Shown here: positions 42,273 through 50,713 of the stretch, piece after piece
Numbering within the stretch: position 1 is the stretch's first letter
Layout of the letters: every line of letters starts with the position of its first letter
The notes under the pieces: model-generated
Databases searched by the model: none
The model's input: the letters and a program-made list of their open reading frames with translations, nothing else
What the model was told of the DNA's origin: nothing
Program-made: the position numbers and the translations under genes
NCBI RefSeq assembly: GCF_900176535.1
Contig: NZ_FWXT01000001.1
Span: forward strand, 1,302,001-1,366,000
Length of the DNA stretch: 64,000 bases
Source of the DNA: Pedobacter africanus
Lineage (GTDB): Bacteria > Bacteroidota > Bacteroidia > Sphingobacteriales > Sphingobacteriaceae
Reading direction: 5' to 3'

Positions 42273-43772
42273 TTATACCGCAGCCTTTAACAATACGCGC
42301 TTTGCCATGATCTTTTCAATGAGCTTTTTAAGCCTGGCAAGATAATCCTCCTTTAACCAATCCGTATAATTTTTGGTCACTTTCCCAAGGCATTTGCCAT
42401 ACTGCTTAATCCTCCAGTCAATCTCTTTATCCAGCTCAGCGGTTAACTCCAGTGCCTGGGCAACCGAGCTGCTATTGTCAACACACATCAGTGCGTGCTG
42501 ACGGATGGAGTCCCGTATCACCACACGGGCTTTCTTTCCGCTTTCCAGCGCTACCTGATGAGCCGCCTGTACATCAAAAGAGATTTCCTTACTAGCCGGA
42601 AATTTGCCACGCATGTCAGATGGTATCTGATGCGCCTGGTAACTGGTTCTGCTGTTCAACATTTCATGATAGGCCTCCGGATTTTCAAATACATGCTGCC
42701 AGTCAATCGGTGAAGCCCATTCACCAAAACGTTCGGTGTTATTTCCCAGGTCTATTATCGAAAAGGTTTTTTTCTGTGGTAACCTCCGTGAGCCCCTGCC
42801 AATCATCTGGTGGTAAAGGGTAATTGAAGTAGTGGCGCGGTTCAGGATCACGGTCTGAATTGTTGGTTCATCAAAACCCGTAGTTAAAATAGACACAGAA
42901 GTAAGAATCGCTCCCTTAGTCTTTTTCAGCCACTGTAAGATCTCCGTCCTTTCACCTGCACTGGTTGTATTGTCCAGATGCCGGATAGGATATCCCAGGG
43001 CTTTGAAAACTTCCTCTACCTTACGGGAGGTAAAAATTCCATTATTGAAAATGAGCGTTTTCTTATTTTTAGAATGACTTTCATACGCGTGCACCAGAAG
43101 GTCCAACATTACCTGCGAACTATAAAGCTCATCAGTAGTAGCCACCGTAAAATCTCCATGAATCCCAATTTTGAGCGTATTGAGCTCAACATCGTATCTC
43201 CAGGTGGTGGGCTTTGCCAGATATCCCAAATCAATTAGCGAACCGATCGGTGCACCAACAACCAGCTCGTCGTAATTTCTGCGCATAGGCAAATTAACAT
43301 CTGAACTGAAGGGGGTAGCAGTAACGCCTATAACAGACGCATTCTTAAACTTACCAAGCAGCTTATGAAAGGAGTTGTGATGCGCCTCATCCACTATAAC
43401 CAGGCCCACATCATCAATGTTAACGAGTTTATCATTTATCCGGTTTTTCAGTGTTTCCACCATAGCTACATAACATTCGTAGCCTTCGCGCCTGGAGATT
43501 TTTTTCACCGAACTGTTGATCACTTTTGTGCTGATCGCACTCAGTTTCATTGCGGTGGAAGTTTGATCGCACAGTTCTTTACGGTGGGTCATTACGATTA
43601 CCTTTTTATTGTACTTTTTAATAAACCTCATGGCGAGTTCAGCAAAAACTACAGTTTTGCCGCCCCCAGTAGGCAATTGGTAAAGCAAACGGTGACTAAA
43701 CGGTCGCTGTTCCAGCTTGTTAAAAAGCTGTTCAACATCACTTTCCTGGTAATGGTATAATTTTCTTCTCAT
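42273..43772 (-). CDS. Superfamily II DNA/RNA helicase (DEAH type)
   Basis: The 499-residue protein has a full SF2 core: Walker A LPTGGGKTVVF near residue 32, motif Ia MTHRKELCDQ, the DEAH box VIVDEAHH, motif III GVTATPF, motif V TGFDEPTIQ and motif VI HQMIGRGSRR. It resembles the helicase part of type I and type III restriction enzymes and of UvrB/RecG-like repair helicases. No nuclease or methylase is adjacent. The frame extends 9 nt to a TTG, but the ATG at 43772 starts the conserved QESDVEQLF region. The next upstream gene is a DNA glycosylase, so a repair role is possible. Confidence 0.85.
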   Translation of the reverse strand: MRRKLYHYQESDVEQLFNKLEQRPFSHRLLYQLPTGGGKTVVFAELAMRFIKKYNKKVIVMTHRKELCDQTSTAMKLSAISTKVINSSVKKISRREGYECYVAMVETLKNRINDKLVNIDDVGLVIVDEAHHNSFHKLLGKFKNASVIGVTATPFSSDVNLPMRRNYDELVVGAPIGSLIDLGYLAKPTTWRYDVELNTLKIGIHGDFTVATTDELYSSQVMLDLLVHAYESHSKNKKTLIFNNGIFTSRKVEEVFKALGYPIRHLDNTTSAGERTEILQWLKKTKGAILTSVSILTTGFDEPTIQTVILNRATTSITLYHQMIGRGSRRLPQKKTFSIIDLGNNTERFGEWASPIDWQHVFENPEAYHEMLNSRTSYQAHQIPSDMRGKFPASKEISFDVQAAHQVALESGKKARVVIRDSIRQHALMCVDNSSSVAQALELTAELDKEIDWRIKQYGKCLGKVTKNYTDWLKEDYLARLKKLIEKIMAKRVLLKAAV

Positions 43773-43805
43773 ATAGCACAAGAACTATCCTTTTAACATC
43801 ATATT

Positions 43806-44585
43806 CTACTTGTACAATTGCTGCTCCTGGGTATAATAAGATTTACGCCCGCCAATCTCCTCTACCAGTATCTTTTTACCCGTCGGGCTCTCTTTAATCC
43901 CGGCGCCATGGATTTTTAAAAAATCCTTAATCTCACCACCCAGCTCATCAGGCAACATTTTACCGATCTGCTCAATTTCCTTGCGCAGCAACTTTCCAAT
44001 CACCTGGTGTAATTCCTTTACTTTAGCTTTTGGAATCGCTTTAGAGATAGAGAACGGAGAAATTCTAGCTTCCCATAAGATCTCATCGGCATAAGTATTG
44101 CCTATACCCCTGATGATGTGCTGATCCATCAATACCGTTTTTATCGGCGCGCTCTTTTTCGCCAAAACCCCTTCCAGATAGGCTACAGTCATTTCTTTGG
44201 AAAGCGCATCCGGCACATCAGAAACCACAGGATTTAACGTTGGCGTAGCGGCTTTTTGAAAATCTGACAATGCGAAACCATCCCCTGCTTTAAAATAAAA
44301 TGAGATAATAGGATATTTTACCTTCTCCTGGGCTTCAATCAGCTTCAATTCTCCATGCAGCATCAGGTGTAAACCCAACACCCTTTCAGCTCCAAAATGC
44401 AGCTGAATGGTTTTCCCTTCGCGTTTTACCGCAGTAAGCTGATGTCCTTCCAAGGTTTCCTTTAGCTCCTTTTCGGGCACATTCAGCTTTTTATCAACCT
44501 GCACTTCCAGGCGCTCCAGGGTTTTATGCTTGAACCGTTTTTCCAGGTTAGCAGCGAAGACTTCAAGGTCAGGTAATTCCGGCAT
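43806..44585 (-). CDS. Fpg/Nei-family DNA glycosylase, zincless type
   Basis: The 259-residue enzyme begins MPELPDLE, with the catalytic Pro2 and Glu3 after Met removal. A Lys in the VKREGK segment corresponds to Fpg Lys57. The helix-two-turn-helix has MDQHIIRGIGNTYADEIL. The usual C-terminal zinc finger with four Cys is replaced by GIKESPTGKKI and GGRKSYYTQEQQ, which has no Cys: a zincless finger. Such enzymes remove oxidised bases from DNA. It lies 33 nt upstream of the SF2 helicase gene, which it probably shares a transcript with. Confidence 0.85.
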   Translation of the reverse strand: MPELPDLEVFAANLEKRFKHKTLERLEVQVDKKLNVPEKELKETLEGHQLTAVKREGKTIQLHFGAERVLGLHLMLHGELKLIEAQEKVKYPIISFYFKAGDGFALSDFQKAATPTLNPVVSDVPDALSKEMTVAYLEGVLAKKSAPIKTVLMDQHIIRGIGNTYADEILWEARISPFSISKAIPKAKVKELHQVIGKLLRKEIEQIGKMLPDELGGEIKDFLKIHGAGIKESPTGKKILVEEIGGRKSYYTQEQQLYK

Positions 44586-44795
44586 ATGTACACGTATTAA
44601 ATTAACAACCTAATTAACAACATTGAAAAGATAAAGTTTCCGTGCATATAGAAGCTACCAGCCTGATTAAATTTATATTCATTTTTTTACCAATGTATAC
44701 TTCATTTTGTTGTACTTGGACAAAAAGTGTCAAGCATCTTACACGGGTTCATTTTAAATGAGATCAGAAAAAACGATGGAGAAAGATTTTTTAAA

Positions 44796-44827
44796 GTTGG
44801 CAAATTACCAACATATAATTATCTTTG
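44796..44827 (+). promoter_or_regulatory. Promoter and operator-like repeat of the HigBA-like pair
   Basis: TATCTTTG at 44820-44827 fits the -7 consensus and GTTG at 44796-44799 lies 20 nt upstream. The inverted repeat GTTGG-N7-CCAAC (44796-44812) overlaps the -33 region, a good place for antitoxin binding. The rest of the 303-nt gap back to 44586 shows nothing further. Confidence 0.55.
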
Positions 44828-44888
44828 TTTAAATTTTAATTTTCTCTTGCTATGACACAAATTGAATTAATTTATAGCATTTCACCAG

Positions 44889-45182
44889 ATGAAAGTTATC
44901 TTTTTGAAAAAGCTGGATGCGTTTGCAAAAAAGCATGCAGATTCAGCTAAAAGTTTAAGCGTATGGAAAACGGTTACTACAAAAGCTGCTTGGAAAAAAA
45001 GTAAGGATGTTTTACACGATTTCCCGAAAGCAAAGATCATTAAGAATGACCGGGCAAGATTTAAGATCGTTGGGAACAAGTACCGCCTAATCGTCGAGGT
45101 GGATTATGACGACGAAATTGTAGAGATACGGTTCATTGGAACCCATTCTGAATATGATAACATTGATGCCGAAACCATTTAA
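44889..45182 (+). CDS. HigB-type mRNA interferase toxin
   Basis: The 97-residue protein is a RelE/HigB-type toxin. The features AAWKKSKDVLHDFPKAK and RARFKIVGNKYRLIVEVDYD, then IVEIRFIGTHSEYD, follow the HigB fold in which Arg, Lys and His act on ribosome-bound mRNA. It is followed 42 nt later by a HigA-like gene, the order typical for HigBA (toxin first). It presumably forms an inactive complex with that antitoxin. The start ATG at 44889 has a 55-nt leader from the predicted promoter. Confidence 0.85.
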   Translation: MKVIFLKKLDAFAKKHADSAKSLSVWKTVTTKAAWKKSKDVLHDFPKAKIIKNDRARFKIVGNKYRLIVEVDYDDEIVEIRFIGTHSEYDNIDAETI

Positions 45183-45224
45183 AATATGTTATACGGTGAA
45201 ATTTAATAATTATAGAAAACACTT

Positions 45225-45608
45225 ATGAAAGTCCTAAACTGGTTTTTAATTGAAACTGAGCAAGAGTACGAGCGTGCTACTGCGCGGTATGAAGAAATAA
45301 AGGCTGTATCAAAAGGAACTCCACAACATAAGGAAAAACTTCTTTTGGCACACTTGATTTCCGAATATGAAAATAAAGAATCTGAACTTCCTGATGTTGA
45401 TCCAGTGGAAATGATCAAAATCCGAATGGAGGACTTCGGATATAAATCGTCCGATTTGGCGGAAGCCTATGGTGATAAAGGAACAATAAGCAAGGTATTG
45501 AATTATAAACAATCCCTTTCTTTAACCATGATCCGCAAGTTTAGTAAACTACTGCATATACCTGCGGAAGCTTTGGTTAAGGAATACGAATTGAAAACCA
45601 ATATCTAA
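45225..45608 (+). CDS. HigA-type antitoxin with XRE domain
   Basis: The 127-residue protein has an N-terminal helical part (about 1-60), which in HigA relatives wraps the toxin, and a C-terminal XRE-like helix-turn-helix (about 62-120, IRMEDFGYKSSDLAEAYGDK then SLSLTMIRKFSKLLHIPAE). It would neutralise the HigB-like product and repress the operon, probably through the GTTGG palindrome. The architecture, with the HTH at the end, is normal for this subfamily. Confidence 0.85.
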   Translation: MKVLNWFLIETEQEYERATARYEEIKAVSKGTPQHKEKLLLAHLISEYENKESELPDVDPVEMIKIRMEDFGYKSSDLAEAYGDKGTISKVLNYKQSLSLTMIRKFSKLLHIPAEALVKEYELKTNI

Positions 45609-45636
45609 TTGCCATCAGAGCGAAAATATTGCTCCA

Positions 45637-46089
45637 TCATTTCCTTATTGCCCTGGCGCTTACTTCCCAGTCCTGGTTCATACCTGCATCATACAATTTA
45701 AACAAAACCAGCCATTCGTCCTTCAGCAGGTGCGGAATATAGGCGGTAAATATTATCACAAACCTTTCAAAATCAATTTCAGGTTTAGCGATAACAAGAT
45801 ATTCCTCATCGCCTGAAGGAATCACCTCCTGAACCTGAGCTGGCCAGTGTAATTTAATATCGCTAGGCAACTTGTTGAAATGCTGCGCATCAATGAGCCT
45901 GCCTATATTTCCGATCAATTCCTCAGCCAGCTTGGATCCTTCACGCCCCCGCCATACGCCATTCAGCTTTTCCACACTACCCAGCAACTCCCCATCGCGG
46001 GCAATACGCCAGGATTCTCCAGCCCTAAACTGGATCACCTGGTAGGCCTCAGTCACTGCATTTCTATCAAAATAAACCAATTCAATCAT
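45637..46089 (-). CDS. Hypothetical protein
   Basis: The 150-residue protein is beta-rich in its first half (IQFRAGESWRIARDGELLGS) and alpha/beta later (FVIIFTAYIPHLLKDEWLVL), without signal peptide. I do not recognise it. It starts at the ATG at 46089 and converges with the HigA-like gene. The 194-nt gap upstream of it shows no clear promoter. Confidence 0.55.
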   Translation of the reverse strand: MIELVYFDRNAVTEAYQVIQFRAGESWRIARDGELLGSVEKLNGVWRGREGSKLAEELIGNIGRLIDAQHFNKLPSDIKLHWPAQVQEVIPSGDEEYLVIAKPEIDFERFVIIFTAYIPHLLKDEWLVLFKLYDAGMNQDWEVSARAIRK

Positions 46090-46283
46090 AGTAAACCACT
46101 TTCCTTAGATAAAGACTTAGGTCTAACAAAGCTACGCTAATCAGAAATAAAATACTAATATTTTTAGCTAAATAAATCTTAAAGAAAGTATTTCAACCAG
46201 GGTATAGGTTGTACCCTAATAGCAGACAAAATACATATCACTCCCCACGAAGCCAGATCTCTTCTTTTTAAATGACCGATATC

Positions 46284-47384
46284 TCAATCCTGAAATATCA
46301 ATTTTTCAACTTCCTTTTTAATCTCTACCTGGCTTTTACCGGTTATTTCGCTAATCTTTTCCATAAAGTTTTTTGTAGTGATTTCCTTATTGTAGTATAG
46401 TTTATAAAAATAATCCAGGCCGTAATTATCGATCAAATATTTACAAAAAACCGCAGCAAACGCATATGTTAAATTGCTATTATATTTCTGTTGTACTTCT
46501 CTGGAGTATAAATTATCAAAATTACATTTACCGGATGCATAACAAGCCTTTAGCTCTGCTCTGCCCTGTTCATAGCTTTTCAATCCTTTATCCATTCCGC
46601 CATATAACACAGCGATCCCTTCCTGCATAAAAAAACAGTTTGCACTCGATCCTAAAACCGCATGTACAAACTCGTGCTTATAAACAGGATTGTCATTTAT
46701 TGCTACGATAAAACCCTCAGGAATATTAGTATAAGCCCCTAAACCCCCATTCCAAATCACTATATTAGAAAGATTATTTAGCTCTTCCTCATTAGCGCAC
46801 ATATAATAATCAATCCGTTTCTTTGGTTTTGGTCTCTTCAGCTCAAGATATAACCTTTCAAGCTCCTCACTTGCTTTGCGCATAGCCTTTAGATCAATTT
46901 CATAAAAAGGCGACACATAGAAATTCAGGTTTTCAGTCTCATGTTTTTTAAATCGGGCCGAATCATATTCCTTGCAATTATCAAGGTAATATTTACCGTT
47001 GATTTCAACGATATAGTATTTATATACATTAGAAAAATCATCATGTAACTGATCGGGTTTACTTTTTGCTAAAATTTTAAAGTAAGAAAGCGTGTCATTT
47101 ACCCTTTGCAATTCAGCAAGCTCCAGATCAAATAATTTAGCAAGCTTTTTGGGGCTATTTGAACTCCAAAGCCAGTCCATTGTATAATTATAAACGATTT
47201 TGTTTTTGTATTTTGGATGCCACATCGAATTATTTACAGCATCCTGTTGCATATAAAGATCTATAAATTTATATAGTCGTGATATTGAATTTTGGGAAGT
47301 GTCTATTTTAACGGGGACTTTTATCTGTCCAATACACTGAAAAAAAGTTAAAAGGATAATTAAGACACCAAAAATATTTTTCAT
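46284..47384 (-). CDS. Putative secreted gluzincin-like metalloprotease
   Basis: The 366-residue protein has an N-terminal signal (MKNIFGVLIILLTFFQCIGQ), possibly of the lipoprotein type with Cys17. The zinc motif HEFVH is at 237-241 and is followed by FFMQEGIAVLYGG, where the Glu in MQEG is in the right place for the third ligand of gluzincins. The region before it (YYMCANEEELN) recalls peptidase-MA-like domains. Substrate is unknown. The gene is A+T-rich and stands alone. Confidence 0.65.
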   Translation of the reverse strand: MKNIFGVLIILLTFFQCIGQIKVPVKIDTSQNSISRLYKFIDLYMQQDAVNNSMWHPKYKNKIVYNYTMDWLWSSNSPKKLAKLFDLELAELQRVNDTLSYFKILAKSKPDQLHDDFSNVYKYYIVEINGKYYLDNCKEYDSARFKKHETENLNFYVSPFYEIDLKAMRKASEELERLYLELKRPKPKKRIDYYMCANEEELNNLSNIVIWNGGLGAYTNIPEGFIVAINDNPVYKHEFVHAVLGSSANCFFMQEGIAVLYGGMDKGLKSYEQGRAELKACYASGKCNFDNLYSREVQQKYNSNLTYAFAAVFCKYLIDNYGLDYFYKLYYNKEITTKNFMEKISEITGKSQVEIKKEVEKLIFQD

Positions 47385-47506
47385 AACTCCTGTAGTAAAG
47401 ATTTAAAGCTTTCGGATTGTTAAGGTACGCTTTTGTGAAGAATTCCTTTAGTATTCTAAAATATACTATCCGTTATCCGGCATAGGCCTATAAAAACAAT
47501 AAACAG

Positions 47507-47527
47507 GGCCTGGTAATTATTCAGGCC
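47507..47527 (-). terminator. Possible terminator of the 136-residue gene
   Basis: On the minus strand GGCCTG and CAGGCC form a 6-bp stem with a 9-nt loop, followed by a T-rich stretch (TGTTTATTGTTTTT). It lies about 75 nt after the stop at 47603. Confidence 0.45.
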
Positions 47528-47602
47528 ATATTAAATAAGCAAGGTAAATTAACAGAACAAAAAGCAGTAACCTAAAAATGGTTTTGGTTTGGAAGAGGAT
47601 AC

Positions 47603-48013
47603 TTATTCTGACCTTTCACCCCATGGCTCAAAGTATTGCAACTGCCCTTCAATATTCTCATATGGCAAATAATAAATTTCAGCAGAATCATCATGAATGC
47701 CTTTAACCATCGCGACCACAACATCAATTCCTTCTGGATAAATGGTGTTCCTAACCTTGGCATCATAAATTATTGAATATGCTGATAAGCTTCTCGATAT
47801 CAGTTGAGCATCAAAATCTTTTTGAATGACATCAATAAGCACATTGCTAAGCGGATAGTTGTCGCCGTCGTGAACCAATCGCTGTTTAATGTTTCCTTCA
47901 TAATCGATGCTTACTCCAAAGGGGAAGAATTCCTTTTGTTCTTTGAGAAGTGCTTTTGCTATTGAATAGCCATAATTCAGCAGTTCCGTAACCTGAATAG
48001 GGATTGAATCCAT
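47603..48013 (-). CDS. Hypothetical protein
   Basis: The 136-residue acidic protein has mixed alpha/beta character, with IQVTELLNYGYSIAKALLKE, then FFPFGVSIDYEGNI and a late PEGIDVVVAMVKGIHDDSAE. The shape recalls small immunity proteins, but I cannot name a family and no toxin gene is next to it. The ATG at 48013 is clear. It is the last gene before an 824-nt gap that precedes the Gabija-type pair. Confidence 0.55.
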   Translation of the reverse strand: MDSIPIQVTELLNYGYSIAKALLKEQKEFFPFGVSIDYEGNIKQRLVHDGDNYPLSNVLIDVIQKDFDAQLISRSLSAYSIIYDAKVRNTIYPEGIDVVVAMVKGIHDDSAEIYYLPYENIEGQLQYFEPWGERSE

Positions 48014-48837
48014 AGTATAATTGAGTATTCCAAGATAACAGTTTGTTTCAACTTACCAGCATGAGATAAGCCATCTTTCTATCAACCTGCAAGGCAAGTT
48101 TCAGACATGACTTTTAGGGATTTACTAATATGGTATATCGAAGGAAAATATATCCCTGAGGGGGATGTAAAGTATGTAATAAAGGACCGTTGAAGATCAA
48201 ATATCCGGTGAACTTAAGGAGATTAAATGTCTGCCGAATGGTTGAAGTAAAAGATTATGAGTCTTCTAGACTGACCGACCTTATACGAGGCAAAATGTGC
48301 TTTTCTGACTTACAGAAGCAATTTACGGAGTATTTTAGAAACTTCAAAATTTTGCTCCGTTACGTATTTGTTACGGTTTTATTTTGCTTTACGGCTTCCC
48401 CAAAAACTCACGAACGATATCATCATTATTTAATATCCTATGTCGACAATCCAACCAGCCGAAATCACTCTCTAATTTACACGAGGGTCCCGGACGTTTG
48501 TTTTAGGAATATCAAAACGAACACCAAGGGGTAGTAAAATGTCATCATTATCGTCACCTATGGCATGTGGACTTCAGTAACTGTTGCATAGACTTGAAAC
48601 GCTCCCCCCGAATCGCTTGAAATCCATTTTTCGGAAATTATCTTCTACTCTACACTAAAATATATATCGTTCACGGAGTGTTAAACTCTATCAAAAACTG
48701 ATTTTCCAAAACCGTAGGGCTTGGCCTTGGTTGACAATGCTGCTGATTTCGCTTAACGTGCCCCCACCGTTAAAACCAATATTTCAATAAATCAGAATTA
48801 TACTTATATTGTTTTTTTATCTAAATTCTAATCACTT
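48014..48837. other. Gene-poor gap before the Gabija-type pair
   Basis: No convincing gene is seen in 824 nt. Short open frames exist (48107-48196; 48190-48534, starting with TTG) but look random in composition. Inverted segments ACGGAG/CTCCGT occur near 48327-48363. It may hold decayed genes, an integration boundary or an RNA gene; nothing decisive is visible. Confidence 0.4.
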
Positions 48838-50709
48838 ATGTATATTTCGCGCCTCTCAATAAAAAACTACAGAATCTTTAAAGATTTCACCATTAAATTG
48901 AAACCGCTAACCCTTATCATCGGTGAAAATAATGTCGGGAAATCGAACCTACTTGATTGTATCGGCTTAATATTTGGCCAAGAAGTATCTTATTTCAAAA
49001 GGAGGGTACTCGAGGTAGCGGATTTCAACTATGATGTGGTCACAACTTTCAAAAAAGAAATTTTAGACTTTAATATACCACCAGATAAAATCCTATTTCC
49101 GGAAATAACCATATCGGTAGATCTTACCGAATGGGATGATGACCAGGAAACCGTAATAGCGGATTGGTATAGCACTCCCGATTTTAGAATAGCGACACTA
49201 ACTTATGTATTTGCACCACATGCAAAATTTGAACGAATCAATGAGATAGTGCAGCAAAGGGAGTTTATCGAAAATTACAAAAAGGACCCCACGACACAGG
49301 ACTTCGATAGTTTGCCTGAAAGTGCACAACTCGATCTTATTAATTTTCCAGTATCAAAATATCATTATAATATTTATGGCGGCAGCGGCACAAATACTAT
49401 AGCGGGTGGATATCATCTCAATCAGCTGAGGTTTGAATTGTTGGATGCACTGCGTGACGCGTGCTCAGAATTAGTAGCCAGCCATAACAATAAATTGCTT
49501 TTTAGAATCTTAAATGCCAAAGATGAAGCTGAATACCAGGATTTAAAGAGCCAATTAGTTGGCCTTCAAAAAGCAGTTGATGAAAATAAATCGCTTCAGG
49601 ACATCAAGGAAGGAATTTCCAAGCAACTTGATAAGATATCGCTCGTCACGGACGAGACCTCCAACCTTGTTAATCTGATTTTTACCTTGCCCGACGTTTC
49701 AGACTTGTTAAAAAAGATAAGTCTGATATACGGCGACAATCCGGTTAAGATAGAACGGAACGGTACAGGTAGGAATAATTTATTGTTTATATCATTGGTT
49801 TTGTCTTATATAGAGGATGTAACCAGGGCACAAAGCGCCTATTTTCGCATTGTAGGCATAGAAGAACCAGAGTCACACCTTCACCCGAATTTGCAGGATC
49901 ACCTAGCTCACAATATTGAAACCTTAATAAAGGTCGAAGGAAAACAGGATTTAAGGAAAGATATACAGCTGCTCATTACATCGCATTCCACTCATATAAC
50001 AACCAAGGTTAACTTTGAAAACACCGTTGTGCTTTACAAGAAGGACGGGCATGTACAATCACATTATATTTTAGACGGGTTTAGTGCAACTGCAAAAGGC
50101 CAACGCCAGGTTAAATACCTAAATAAATATTTGGATGCCGTAAATACCAACTTGTTTTATTCGTCCAAGATCATATTAGTGGAAGGCATTTCGGAAAAAT
50201 TGCTTATTCCTAAGTTTTTTGAGATGCTAACCGGGCATTCCGTGGAGCGTTCAGGTTGTGCGGTAATTAATGTGAACGGGTTGGCATTTAGTTATTTTCT
50301 GGAGATCATACGGAATGGCTACTTTCAAAAATGTCTGGTGCTTACCGATCGAGATTCGGACACTAAGACAGAAGATCGAGCAGATAACTTGGCGGCAAAT
50401 TATGCCGGTAGCGCGGAAATTCATGTTGGAATTACGATTGATACAACATTTGAGAAAGACCTGATTGCAGCTAATGCAAAAGGCCTGGGTAGAGCAATAC
50501 TTTTACAAGTTATAGCGGAAGTCAGACCAAATTCCGGTAAGGCACTAGTTGGAGCTCTTGGAACTAATGATATTGTCGTTGCCGATTACTTCTCACTAAT
50601 TGAGGAATACAAATCTGAATTTGCGTATTGTTTATTGTTGCAGTTGGAGAGTGGCAGTACTGGATTTTCCATTCCCACATATATCGTGACCGGATTAAAT
50701 TCGCTCTAA
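48838..50709 (+). CDS. gajA: OLD-family ATP-dependent nuclease (GajA-like)
   Basis: The 623-residue protein has an ABC-type ATPase with Walker A GENNVGKS (29-36), Walker B around GIEEPESHLHPN and the H-loop TSHSTHI. A C-terminal TOPRIM nuclease domain follows, with the Glu in ILVEGISEKL and the acidic motif VLTDRDSD. This is the class 2 OLD layout. In the Gabija system GajA senses nucleotide depletion and nicks phage DNA. The next gene, 4 nt away, encodes a UvrD-like helicase, which completes a Gabija pair. The protein is slightly longer than the best-known GajA (about 578 residues). Confidence 0.87.
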   Translation: MYISRLSIKNYRIFKDFTIKLKPLTLIIGENNVGKSNLLDCIGLIFGQEVSYFKRRVLEVADFNYDVVTTFKKEILDFNIPPDKILFPEITISVDLTEWDDDQETVIADWYSTPDFRIATLTYVFAPHAKFERINEIVQQREFIENYKKDPTTQDFDSLPESAQLDLINFPVSKYHYNIYGGSGTNTIAGGYHLNQLRFELLDALRDACSELVASHNNKLLFRILNAKDEAEYQDLKSQLVGLQKAVDENKSLQDIKEGISKQLDKISLVTDETSNLVNLIFTLPDVSDLLKKISLIYGDNPVKIERNGTGRNNLLFISLVLSYIEDVTRAQSAYFRIVGIEEPESHLHPNLQDHLAHNIETLIKVEGKQDLRKDIQLLITSHSTHITTKVNFENTVVLYKKDGHVQSHYILDGFSATAKGQRQVKYLNKYLDAVNTNLFYSSKIILVEGISEKLLIPKFFEMLTGHSVERSGCAVINVNGLAFSYFLEIIRNGYFQKCLVLTDRDSDTKTEDRADNLAANYAGSAEIHVGITIDTTFEKDLIAANAKGLGRAILLQVIAEVRPNSGKALVGALGTNDIVVADYFSLIEEYKSEFAYCLLLQLESGSTGFSIPTYIVTGLNSL

Positions 50710-50713
50710 TAGC

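Noticed and set aside
48190..48534. 114-codon open frame before gajA
   Set aside because: It starts with TTG, has no recognisable motif and its composition looks random; it is treated as part of the gap.
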